Notes under the pieces: model-generated | Databases searched by the model: none | What the model saw: the letters and a program-made list of their open reading frames with translations, nothing else | What the model was told of the DNA's origin: nothing | Source of the DNA: Ralstonia sp. 25mfcol4.1 | GTDB taxonomy: Bacteria; Pseudomonadota; Gammaproteobacteria; Burkholderiales; Burkholderiaceae | Reading direction: 5' to 3' | NCBI RefSeq assembly: GCF_900104095.1 | Contig: NZ_FNJO01000004.1 | Coordinates: forward strand, 186,001 to 250,000 | DNA: 64,000 bases | Shown: one piece after another, positions 26,847 through 34,963 of the stretch | Layout of the letters: the number at the start of each line of letters is the position of its first letter | Position numbering within the stretch: the first letter of the stretch is position 1 | Made by a program: the position numbers and the translations under genes

Positions 26847-26884
26847 CGAATAATCGCGATGTTGTGCAGGCCGAAACAGGTCAT
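26822..26884 (-). CDS. ilvL: Isoleucine/threonine-rich leader peptide of ilvA
   Basis: The 20-codon frame (ATG at 26882-26884, TAG at 26822-26824) encodes a peptide whose middle reads NIAIIRTIPR. Four of 20 codons are isoleucine, with two threonine, one leucine and one valine. It lies 95 bases before ilvA, overlaps the pause hairpin and precedes an intrinsic terminator, the architecture of known amino-acid operon leaders. There is no Shine-Dalgarno sequence. A TTGACA box at 26916-26921 and a weak -10 would place the transcript start at or next to the ATG, so the leader may be translated from a leaderless message. Confidence 0.8.
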   Translation of the reverse strand: MTCFGLHNIAIIRTIPRMVG

Positions 26885-27196
26885 GGCGTCGAGTGTCACG
26901 GATTTATGCACATTGTGTCAATCCCGGCGATGTTCGGCCGCACGGCGTCCCCGGCCGCCTGTTGCGGCCGCGCCGATTCCCGCAATCCGTTTCCCCATGC
27001 GGTGTTCAGGCGGACGCAAGCTCGTATTAGAATCGCCGTTGTCGTCACGTCCGGCCCCGTTGAAGCCAGAGGTCATGTTCCGGGTTGGATATCCGCCCCG
27101 GACTGGTTTTGTCCCACGGGCAGCCGGCGCTTCAGTTCCATAAGAATCCATCCGATATCTGTCCTGCGTCCACGGGACTTCGGGCATAACAGATAC
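26885..27196. promoter_or_regulatory. Divergent promoter region, ilvA leader / GGDEF-EAL gene
   Basis: This 312-base gap must hold the promoters of the ilvA leader (minus) and the cyclic-di-GMP gene (plus). For the minus direction a perfect TTGACA lies at 26916-26921. I found no convincing -10 for the plus direction, although AT-rich steps occur near 27025-27030. Apart from these I see nothing. Confidence 0.5.
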
Positions 27197-28966
27197 ATGA
27201 CCGCGCTTGCATACGATGTCGCCCTGGCACCCGAGCCTGCCGATCGCCGGCTGGCCGGTGCCACCCCTGCCGGGGACGAGGCCTGGGCGTTGCTGGAAGC
27301 TTCCGGCGCGCTGGCCATGCGGGTCGACATCCAGGGCCGCATCCTCGAAGCCACCGAAACCACGGCCGACCTGCTGGTCTATCCGCTGGATTACCTGCTG
27401 CATACCTCCGTACTGGACCTGATCGCGCTGGAATCGCGCGAGCGCCTGGCGCGCCTGCTGCAGGGCTGCGCGCAGGATCACGCCGCCCGGCGCGAGCGCG
27501 TGCGCGTGGTGGGCGGCGGCGGCCCTGGCTGGATCGACCTGCGCGTGAGCCATCACCGTGCCGCCGACGGCGCGGCCAGCCTGCTGCTGTTTGGCCACGA
27601 CATCACGGACTGGGTGGAATCCGAGCGCCAGCTGACCGAGCGTGCCTTCCTCGATCCGTTGACGGGCGTCGGCAACCGCGCCTTCATTCGCAAGCGGATC
27701 GAGGAATACACGTCCGGCCGGACGGCGGGCCAGTCGTTCGCGCTGGCGCTGATGGACCTGGACGGCTTCAAGAACATCAACGATTCGCTGGGGCACGAGT
27801 TCGGCGATGCGCTGCTCAAGGAAGTGGGCGCGCGGCTGCAGGACACCGTGCGCTCACACCACAGCGTGGCCCGCCTGGGCGGCGACGAATTCGTGCTGAT
27901 GATGGACGGCCTGGAGTCCGAGGCCGAGGCCGTGCGCATCCTGGAGCGCGTGATCCACGTGTGCCGCCAGCCGTTCCTGCTGGGTGGCTGCCATGTGCGC
28001 ATCACCACCAGCATCGGCCTGGCCTTTTCGACCGAAGCCCCGCAGAGCGAATCGCAATGGCTGCGCCGCGCCGACCTGGCCATGTACGAGGCCAAGGCGC
28101 TGGGCAAGAACCGCTACTGCGTCTATTCGCCGGAACTCGACCGCCGGCTCGATGAGCAGTTCCGGATCGAGCAGAGCATGTTCGAAGCGGTGCAAAGCGG
28201 TGAATTCCTGCTGCACTACCAGCCGATCGTATGGCCCGGCTCGGGCGAAATCTGCGCCGTGGAGGCGCTGATGCGCTGGGAGCATGCCGGCGAGTACATC
28301 CGGCCCGACGTGTTCATCCCCGTGGCCGAGAAGAACGGCCTGATCAAGCATCTGGGCGCCTGGGCGCTGCGCTGCGCCTGCGCGCAGCTGGCCGCCTGGG
28401 ATGCACAGGGCATCCGCGTGGGCCATATGTCGGTCAACGTGTCGGCCGTGCAGTTCCTGCATCCGAACTTCTACGACAGCGTGCGCGGCGCCATCCAGGA
28501 CGCCGGCATCGGCGCCGACCGCCTGGTGCTGGAAATTACCGAAAGCGCGCTGATGACCGACCCGCAGGCCGCCGAGCGCCTGCTGCTGTCGCTGCGCGCG
28601 CTGGGCATCCGCTTTGCCGTGGACGACTTTGGCACCGGCTATTCGAGCCTGTCGTACCTGCGGCGCTTCCCGCTGTCCGCGCTGAAGGTGGACCGCAGCT
28701 TCGTGGCCGACATGATCGATTCCCCGCACGCGCGCACCATCGTGTCCGCCGTGCTGTCGCTGGCGCGCGAACTGGGCCTGGTGGCCATCGCCGAGGGCGT
28801 CGAGACCGACGCACAGGGCGCGCTGCTGGCCGCGCAGGGCTGCGACCTGGTGCAGGGCTGGCGCTACGCGCGCGCCCTGAGCCCATCCGACTTCGAAAAC
28901 GCCGTGCTGGACGGCCAGCTCATCATGGGCTGCGACGAAGTGTTCACGCAGCGGGTGGCGTCCTGA
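27197..28966 (+). CDS. PAS-GGDEF-EAL cyclic-di-GMP protein
   Basis: A 589-residue soluble protein. PAS-like domain (30-135), GGDEF domain (148-310, catalytic phrase ARLGGDEFVLMM) and EAL domain (325-575). The EAL domain keeps the residues needed for phosphodiesterase action: AVEALMRWEH, EITESAL, DDFGTGYSSLSYL, K in ALKVDRSFV and AEGVET. The GGDEF I-site is degenerate (RSHH instead of RxxD). It may both make and break cyclic di-GMP, with the PAS domain setting the balance. Its stop overlaps the next start (TGATG), so it is translationally coupled to the HDOD protein. Confidence 0.93.
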   Translation: MTALAYDVALAPEPADRRLAGATPAGDEAWALLEASGALAMRVDIQGRILEATETTADLLVYPLDYLLHTSVLDLIALESRERLARLLQGCAQDHAARRERVRVVGGGGPGWIDLRVSHHRAADGAASLLLFGHDITDWVESERQLTERAFLDPLTGVGNRAFIRKRIEEYTSGRTAGQSFALALMDLDGFKNINDSLGHEFGDALLKEVGARLQDTVRSHHSVARLGGDEFVLMMDGLESEAEAVRILERVIHVCRQPFLLGGCHVRITTSIGLAFSTEAPQSESQWLRRADLAMYEAKALGKNRYCVYSPELDRRLDEQFRIEQSMFEAVQSGEFLLHYQPIVWPGSGEICAVEALMRWEHAGEYIRPDVFIPVAEKNGLIKHLGAWALRCACAQLAAWDAQGIRVGHMSVNVSAVQFLHPNFYDSVRGAIQDAGIGADRLVLEITESALMTDPQAAERLLLSLRALGIRFAVDDFGTGYSSLSYLRRFPLSALKVDRSFVADMIDSPHARTIVSAVLSLARELGLVAIAEGVETDAQGALLAAQGCDLVQGWRYARALSPSDFENAVLDGQLIMGCDEVFTQRVAS

Positions 28967-30414
28967 TGTCCAAGACGGAGTTCTTCGAGACCCTGTGGGC
29001 ACGGATGGCGCAGCAGGGTGACTTCCCGACGCTGCAGTACTGTGTCGACAACATCTTCAAGACGCTCAACGCCGACCTGACCGTGGGCGAGATGGCCACG
29101 AGCGTGCTGTCGGACTTCAGTTTGTCGCAGAAGGTGATCCGGCTGGCCAACTCGGCGATGTACCGGTCCTTCGGCGGCGAGGTCACCACGGTGTCGCGCG
29201 CCATCCTGGTACTGGGCGTGGAGGCCATCAGCCACCTGACGCTCGGCATCCAGCTGCTCGACTACTTCCACGGCGTGGCTCCCAAGCGCCCGCAGGCGCT
29301 GAAGGCGCTGCAACGTGCGCTGGTGGCCGGCGAGATCACGCGGGCGCTGACCCAGGCGCGCGGCATCAACGAGGGCGAGGAAGCGGTGGTCTGCACGCTG
29401 ATGCACCAGATGAGCCGCCTGCTGCTGGTCTTCTACTACCCGGACGAATGGGAACGCGTGGAGGCCATGTGCGCCGCGCATCCGATGACAGAGAACGAGG
29501 CCGCGCTGGAAGTCCTGGGAGTGTCGCTGGAAGACATCGCCGAGGCGGCCGCGCGCAAATGGCGGCTGCCGGGCCTGATCGCCCATGCGATGAAGCCGCG
29601 CACGCTGTCCGCCGACGCGGTGCTCGAAACCCATTCGGACTGGCTGTCGGCTATCGCCCACGTGTCTACCGAAGCTGCCGTCACGATGGTGCGCGAGGGC
29701 GACGAGGCATCCGTGGAGACCCTGCTCAACTCGCATGCCAAGATGCTGGGCCTCAATCCCGGCGACGTCAGCGTGGCCGTGCGCCAGGCCGAGGCACTCA
29801 GCACGTCGATCACCGAATCGGAAGCCGCCGCGCCGGCGGACGGCGGCGCCCCCCACGGCCCGCAGCCGGTGAACGTGCTGGAGCGCCTGCAGGCAGGCCT
29901 GGCCGAAGTGCAACGCGAAGGCGCCGGCCTGACCGTTTCGCAACTGGCGCCGATGGTGCTGGAAACCAGCATGCGGGCGCTCGATTTATCGCGCTGCTTC
30001 CTGATGATGCTGAACCCGACCACGCGCCGCTTCCATGCGCGCCTGGGCTTTGGCGACGGCATGCGCGAGGCGCTGCCCGCGCTGTCGTTCGAGGAAGGTT
30101 TCGTGCCCGACGTGTTCCACTTTGCCGGGCTGTCGGCCAGGCCGCTGCTGATCGAGGACACGTTCGATGCGGAGATGGCGCATCGCATGCCGCGCTGGTA
30201 TCGCGATGCCCTGCCCGACGCCCGCACGGTGCTGCTGGCGCCGGTGAAGATCCGCAACCGCTGCATCGCCATGATCTATGGCGACTGGGGCAGCGTCCGC
30301 ATGCCCGTCGCCATCGGCGAGGCCGAACTCGAAGCCATCGACGCGCTGACCAGCGAGATCGCCGCCGGCGTCATGCGCGCCGCGCCCGACCGCACGCCGC
30401 CGCGCCCGCGCTGA
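28966..30414 (+). CDS. HDOD-domain protein with C-terminal GAF-like domain
   Basis: The 482-residue protein begins with an HDOD domain (about 15-215; LTVGEMATSVLSDFSLSQKVIRLANSAMYR is the family opening). HDOD domains look like HD phosphodiesterases without the catalytic HD pair and often act in signalling. A GAF-like domain follows at about 315-470 (LSRCFLMMLNPTTRRFHARLG, LLAPVKIRNRCIAMIYGD). It is coupled by TGATG overlap to the GGDEF-EAL gene, so the two probably work in one pathway. The ligand is unknown. Confidence 0.88.
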   Translation: MSKTEFFETLWARMAQQGDFPTLQYCVDNIFKTLNADLTVGEMATSVLSDFSLSQKVIRLANSAMYRSFGGEVTTVSRAILVLGVEAISHLTLGIQLLDYFHGVAPKRPQALKALQRALVAGEITRALTQARGINEGEEAVVCTLMHQMSRLLLVFYYPDEWERVEAMCAAHPMTENEAALEVLGVSLEDIAEAAARKWRLPGLIAHAMKPRTLSADAVLETHSDWLSAIAHVSTEAAVTMVREGDEASVETLLNSHAKMLGLNPGDVSVAVRQAEALSTSITESEAAAPADGGAPHGPQPVNVLERLQAGLAEVQREGAGLTVSQLAPMVLETSMRALDLSRCFLMMLNPTTRRFHARLGFGDGMREALPALSFEEGFVPDVFHFAGLSARPLLIEDTFDAEMAHRMPRWYRDALPDARTVLLAPVKIRNRCIAMIYGDWGSVRMPVAIGEAELEAIDALTSEIAAGVMRAAPDRTPPRPR

Positions 30415-30441
30415 TCCTTCAGTTGCCGACGCAGCGCCGCT

Positions 30442-31452
30442 TCAGTGGCGCCGTGCCTTGCGGGCGGCCTTGTTGGCGTACATCGCCGCATCCGCTTCGG
30501 CCAGCAGGTCGTGGACGTTGCCATGGCGCAGAGGGTCGAAGGCGATGGCCCCCGCGCTGAACTGCAGCGCGTACCCCAGCGGGTTGCGCGCATTCCAGGC
30601 ATCGACCTGAAGCTGCAGCCGCGCCAGGGCGTCATGGCAGCCTGCGGCATCGGTATTGGTCAACAGCACGGCGAACTCGTCGCCGCCGATTCGCCCCACC
30701 ACATCCGATTCACGAAACGCGGCCCGCAGCGCAGCGCCAAACGCGGTCAGCGCGCGGTCGCCCTCGGCGTGGCCAAAGCGGTCGTTGATCGGCTTGAAGC
30801 CGTCCATGTCGAAGAACACCAGCGTGGCTGGCCGGTCCAGCCGCCGGCACAACTCGATCGCGTGCTGGCCCAGCGCACTGAAACCGCGCCGGTTCGACAG
30901 CAGCGTCAGTTCGTCCATGGTGGCCAAGTGCACGGCCGCCAGCTCCTGCTCGGCCATCTGCGCCAGATCGTGCAGCAAGGCGCGGTCTTCGGCGTCAAAG
31001 CCGCGCGGCTTGCGATCGATCAGGCAAAGCGTGCCGATCTTGGCGCCGTTGGGCGCGGACAGCGGCCGGCCGGCATAGAAGCGGATATGAGGCGCGCCTG
31101 TGACCAGCGGGTTGTCGTGGAAGCGCAGGTCCTGCGTGGCATCGGGAATCAGCAGGATGTCGTCGCCACAGATGGCGTGGCCGCAGAACGACGTGTCGCG
31201 CGACGCCTCGGAATCATCGAGCCCCTCGCAGGCCTTGAACCACTGGCGATTGGCATCGACCAGGCTGACCACGGCGATGGGCACGCCAAACAGGCGTTTG
31301 GCCAGCCGCGTCAGGCGGTCGAAGCGTTCCTCCGGCGGCGTGTCGAGAACGTTGAGCGACCGCAGCGTGGCCAGGCGGACGGCTTCATTGGCGGGAATCG
31401 GGGGCAACTGCATAGGCTTGTCGGCCGTTTCTGTCGTCGTTGATGACAACAT
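30442..31452 (-). CDS. GAF-GGDEF diguanylate cyclase
   Basis: A 336-residue cytoplasmic protein. N-terminal GAF domain (residues 15-170; LDTPPEERFDRLTRLA, VSLVDANRQWFKA, and SFCGHAI, typical of this GAF subgroup) followed by a GGDEF domain (175-335). The active site GRIGGDEFAVLL is intact and, unlike the other two cyclases in this window, the inhibitory RxxD motif is present (RESD). It should therefore make cyclic di-GMP with product feedback. It converges on the HDOD gene. The start is uncertain: ATG at 31452, 31479 and 31413 are possible and none has a clear ribosome site. Confidence 0.9.
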   Translation of the reverse strand: MLSSTTTETADKPMQLPPIPANEAVRLATLRSLNVLDTPPEERFDRLTRLAKRLFGVPIAVVSLVDANRQWFKACEGLDDSEASRDTSFCGHAICGDDILLIPDATQDLRFHDNPLVTGAPHIRFYAGRPLSAPNGAKIGTLCLIDRKPRGFDAEDRALLHDLAQMAEQELAAVHLATMDELTLLSNRRGFSALGQHAIELCRRLDRPATLVFFDMDGFKPINDRFGHAEGDRALTAFGAALRAAFRESDVVGRIGGDEFAVLLTNTDAAGCHDALARLQLQVDAWNARNPLGYALQFSAGAIAFDPLRHGNVHDLLAEADAAMYANKAARKARRH

Positions 31453-31522
31453 TAACGGCAAATCTTCGCATTGGTGCACCGTGTACGGTTTGTTTCATCT
31501 TTCCAAGGCGCCGCCGTGTGCG

Positions 31523-31873
31523 TCAGGCATGGACCAGCACGTTGACCAGCCTGCCGAACGGATCGCGCACGAAGAAGCGCCGCACGCCCCAGGGTTCGTC
31601 GGCCGGGCCGTAGGCAATCGGCAGACCGGCCGCCTGCACGCGGGCCAGCGCGGCGTCGAGGTCATCCACTTCGATCGACAGGTCCGGCACCGGCGTACCG
31701 GAGCCGCCTTCGGACAGAAAGCTGACCTGCACGGTCTGCGTGGCATCGGACCCGTAGGTGGCGATCCAGCCATGGTCCATCAGCAGGTCCAGCCCGAAGA
31801 TGTCGTGGTAGAAGCGGCGCGCGGTGGCCGGGTCGGCGGCCTCGACATTGGCGACGATGCGCTTCACCTTCAC
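31523..31873 (-). CDS. VOC-family (glyoxalase-like) protein
   Basis: A 116-residue protein of the vicinal oxygen chelate fold: paired beta-alpha-beta-beta-beta modules with [24 protein letters not shown] at the start and [16 protein letters not shown] at the end. The family includes glyoxalases, dioxygenases and antibiotic-binding proteins; the substrate here is unknown. It starts at a GTG (31871-31873) whose last bases form the stop of the carbonic anhydrase gene (GTGA overlap), so it is translationally coupled to it. Confidence 0.88.
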   Translation of the reverse strand: MKVKRIVANVEAADPATARRFYHDIFGLDLLMDHGWIATYGSDATQTVQVSFLSEGGSGTPVPDLSIEVDDLDAALARVQAAGLPIAYGPADEPWGVRRFFVRDPFGRLVNVLVHA

Positions 31874-32517
31874 GCTGCGATCTCCGTCGCGTTGACGTCC
31901 GGATGCTCGGCCAGCGGCACGAAACGGCCAGACTTGCCGTCCAGCGCATCGATTGCGCCGGTGCCAATGTCGTAGTACCAGCCGTGCAGCGCGATGCGCC
32001 CTTCGGCCATCGCCTGGGCCACGCATGGGTGGGTGCGCAGGTGGGCCAGTTGCTCGATCACGTTCTGGCGCACCATATCGGCCACACGCTCCTGATCCGA
32101 CGCATGCGGCCGTGCCAGGCTGATCTTGCGGGCGCCACTGGCATGTTCGAGCCATTCGGCCACGGACGGCATATGGTCCAGGCACTGGCACATGGCCACC
32201 GCCGTCATCGCGCCGCAGTTCGAATGGCCGCAGATCACGATATCGCGCACCTTGAGGCCCGCCACCGCGTATTCCACGCTGGCCGATACGCCGCCGGGCT
32301 GCACCGCGTAGGCCGGCACGATGTTGCCGGCGTTGCGGATCACGAACAGCTTGCCGGGCTCGCTCTGGGTCAGCAGCGCCGGCTCCACGCGGCTGTCGGA
32401 GCAGGCAATGAACAGCGTACTGGGACTCTGTTGCGTGGCCAGTTCCTGGAACAGCGCGGAGAGCTTCGGAAACTCTTCGCGCTGGAATTTGAGAATGCCT
32501 TGAATCAGGTCTTTCAC
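31870..32517 (-). CDS. cynT: Beta-class carbonic anhydrase (CynT/Can type)
   Basis: The 215-residue enzyme interconverts carbon dioxide and bicarbonate. Zinc ligands C39 (in IACSDSR with the D41-R43 pair), H98 and C101 (CGHSNCGAM) are all present. A 105-base intergenic region separates it from the divergent CynR-like LysR gene, the same arrangement as the E. coli cyn locus. The cyanase gene itself is not in this window. The CynT assignment rests on the CynR neighbour. Confidence 0.93.
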   Translation of the reverse strand: MKDLIQGILKFQREEFPKLSALFQELATQQSPSTLFIACSDSRVEPALLTQSEPGKLFVIRNAGNIVPAYAVQPGGVSASVEYAVAGLKVRDIVICGHSNCGAMTAVAMCQCLDHMPSVAEWLEHASGARKISLARPHASDQERVADMVRQNVIEQLAHLRTHPCVAQAMAEGRIALHGWYYDIGTGAIDALDGKSGRFVPLAEHPDVNATEIAA

Positions 32518-32593
32518 GATAATCCCCCCATTTCAACCCGCTAGCATGTCGAATGTCGTGCCATTGGTCAAAGACGGGATTATTATGCCTACC

Positions 32594-32608
32594 ATTGGAA
32601 ACACCAAT
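32594..32608. promoter_or_regulatory. Candidate LysR-type box, cynT/cynR divergent region
   Basis: A perfect inverted repeat, ATTGG-aaaca-CCAAT, lies 15 bases before the LysR start and 77 bases from the carbonic anhydrase start. A further CATTGG half-site occurs at 32562-32567. This fits the T-N11-A symmetry expected for a LysR binding site; binding is inferred. Confidence 0.5.
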
Positions 32609-32622
32609 AGTTAAACTTCCCC

Positions 32623-33528
32623 ATGCTGCTGCGCCACGTTCGCTACTTCCTGGCCGTTGCCGACGCCGGCAACTTCACGCGCGCCGCCGAGACGCTGCAT
32701 GTCTCGCAGCCCACGCTCTCGCAACAGATCCGCCAGCTCGAAGACACGCTGGGCGCGCCGCTGTTCGACCGCAGCGGCCGCGCCGTACGGCTGACCGACG
32801 CGGGGCATGCCTACTACGTGCACGCACGGCGTGCGCTGCAGGATCTGGAAGCCGGGCAGCGCGCCATCCACGACGTGGGCGAGCTCACGCGCGGCAACCT
32901 GCGCCTGGCCATGACGCCGACGTTCACGCCCTACCTGGTGGTGCCGCTGATCGTGGCGTTCAATGGAAAGTATCCAAACATCACGCTCAGCCTGCGTGAA
33001 ATGCCGCAGGAACGCGTGGAGCCGCTGCTGGCCGATGACGACATCGACATCGGCATCGCCTTCGACGACATCCACCTGCCGGATCTGGAAGCCACGCCGC
33101 TGATCGAGGAGCCACTCGCCTACATGGTGGGCGCGTCGCATCCGCTGGCGCGGCGCCGTACCGCCCTGGACGCGGAGGCGCTGGCGGGCGAATCAATGGC
33201 CATGCTGACGCGGGAATTTGCCACGCGCGGCTATATCGCGCGCTACTTTGGCGGCCTGGGTATCGAGCCGCGCATCACGTTCGAAGCCAACTCGGTGAGC
33301 GCCGTGCTGGATGCGGTACGCAGCGGCCGCCACGCCACGGTGCTGCCGGCCGCCATTGCCGCAGGCCAGGCGGACCTGCGCATCCTGAAGCTGGAACGTC
33401 CGCTGCCGCCACGACACGCGGCGCTGCTGCAAAGAAAAGGCGCGTACCGCACAGCCGCGGCACGCGCCTTCGTCGATTTTGCGTTAAGCGAATTCAAGCG
33501 TCGTCGGGCGTCCCCAGCGCGCGATTGA
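32623..33528 (+). CDS. cynR: LysR-family regulator (CynR-like)
   Basis: A 301-residue LysR protein. Helix-turn-helix residues 15-50 (GNFTRAAETLHVSQPTLSQQIRQLE) and effector domain about 90-295 with the CynR-type start GNLRLAMTPTFTPYLVVPL. It diverges from the cynT-like carbonic anhydrase and overlaps, tail to tail by 35 bases, the MFS gene at 33494. By analogy with E. coli it may respond to cyanate or a related anion, but no cyanase is present here, so the effector is open. Confidence 0.85.
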   Translation: MLLRHVRYFLAVADAGNFTRAAETLHVSQPTLSQQIRQLEDTLGAPLFDRSGRAVRLTDAGHAYYVHARRALQDLEAGQRAIHDVGELTRGNLRLAMTPTFTPYLVVPLIVAFNGKYPNITLSLREMPQERVEPLLADDDIDIGIAFDDIHLPDLEATPLIEEPLAYMVGASHPLARRRTALDAEALAGESMAMLTREFATRGYIARYFGGLGIEPRITFEANSVSAVLDAVRSGRHATVLPAAIAAGQADLRILKLERPLPPRHAALLQRKGAYRTAAARAFVDFALSEFKRRRASPARD

Positions 33529-34816
33529 TGCGCAGCGCGATCAGCGTAGCCACCACCCCTGACAGCAGGTACAGCGTCACGGCCACCAGGCCAAACAGCG
33601 ACGACAGCCCCAGCGCCACCAATGGTGCAAAGGCGGCGCCGAACAGCCAGCCGAAGTCTGTGGTCAGCGCAGCCCCGGTATAGCGGAACTTGGTGTCGAA
33701 GTTCGACGTGACCACACCGGCTGCCTGCCCATACGACAGGCCGAGCAGGCCGAATCCGACCAGAATGAAGGTGTCCTGGCCCGATGCGCCGCCATCCAGC
33801 AGCCATGGCGCCGCCAGACTGAAAATGCCGATCAGCACCGCCATCGTCGCCAGCGTGGTGCGCCGGCCGATGCGGTCGGCCAGCCAGCCCGAGATCAGCG
33901 TGCCGATGAAGGCAATGCCGGCGCCAACGATCTGGATCGCCAGCACGTCGCTGATCGCCTGCGTCTTGTGCAGGCTGACCCAGGACAGCGGAAACACCGT
34001 GACCAGGTGGAACAGTGCATAGCTGGCCAGCGACGCAAACGCGCCGAGGAAGATGTTGAAGCCCTGCGCGTTCACCATCTGCAGCGTGCTGATGGGCTCC
34101 AGTTCGTCTTCCTCCAGCAGCCGCGTGTACTCGTGCGTGACCACCAGCCGCAGCCGCGCGAACAGCGCCACCACGTTGATGGCGAAGGCCACGTAGAACG
34201 GATAGCGCCAGCCCCAGTCGATGAACTCCGGCGGGGTCAGGCTGACGTACAGGAACAGGAACAGCGCGCCCGCCACCAGGAACCCGGTCGGCGCGCCGAG
34301 TTGGCCCACCATCGCATACCAGCCCCGCTTGTTCTCGGGGGCGTTGAGCGCCAGCAGCGAGGGCAGCCCGTCCCACGAACCGCCGAACGCAATGCCCTGC
34401 AGGAAGCGGAACAGCGCCAGCAGATAAATGGCCGTACTGCCAATCGATGCGTACGCAGGCAGGAAGGCGATGCCCACCGTGGCGGTGCCCAGCAGGAACA
34501 GCGACGCCGTCAGCTTGACGCCACGCCCCCAGCGCCGCTGCACGCGCATGAACAGCGCCGTTCCAAACGGGCGTCCGATAAACGCGAACGAGAAAATGGC
34601 GAAGCTGTAGAGCAGCCCGGCCAGTTCGCTGGCGAACGGAAAGTAGACCGTGGGAAAAACCAGGACCGACGCGATGCCGTAGGTGAAGAAGTCGAAGTAC
34701 TCGGAAGCCCGGCCAATCACCACGCCTGTGGCGATTTCGGCAGGTGCCACGTCATGGTGGCCGGGCGCCGGAGGTGCAGTCGGCGACGCGCGGTGCTGGT
34801 GGGACAGACTGGCCAT
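33494..34816 (-). CDS. MFS transporter, MHS (metabolite:H+ symporter) family
   Basis: A 440-residue permease with about 12 helices and the MHS signatures ASEYFDFFTYGIASVLVFP and IGRPFGTALF in helices 1-2 and LFRFLQGIAFGGSWDG in helix 4. A GGAG ribosome site lies 8 bases before the ATG at 34816. Family members import organic acids, osmolytes or shikimate-like compounds. It is adjacent to cynR but convergent with it, so regulation by that protein is uncertain. Confidence 0.87.
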   Translation of the reverse strand: MASLSHQHRASPTAPPAPGHHDVAPAEIATGVVIGRASEYFDFFTYGIASVLVFPTVYFPFASELAGLLYSFAIFSFAFIGRPFGTALFMRVQRRWGRGVKLTASLFLLGTATVGIAFLPAYASIGSTAIYLLALFRFLQGIAFGGSWDGLPSLLALNAPENKRGWYAMVGQLGAPTGFLVAGALFLFLYVSLTPPEFIDWGWRYPFYVAFAINVVALFARLRLVVTHEYTRLLEEDELEPISTLQMVNAQGFNIFLGAFASLASYALFHLVTVFPLSWVSLHKTQAISDVLAIQIVGAGIAFIGTLISGWLADRIGRRTTLATMAVLIGIFSLAAPWLLDGGASGQDTFILVGFGLLGLSYGQAAGVVTSNFDTKFRYTGAALTTDFGWLFGAAFAPLVALGLSSLFGLVAVTLYLLSGVVATLIALRINRALGTPDDA

Positions 34817-34963
34817 CGTGGAGTCTCCATCGAGTGCGGAAGGAATGTCGTACTGCACTTAAAGTCCCGCAGTAACAAGAATAGCGCCTAAACTGCCATT
34901 GGAAATCGAAAGATTACGGCGTCTGTCAGCCGTCGACGTTAATCAAACGCCACTTCCAACACC

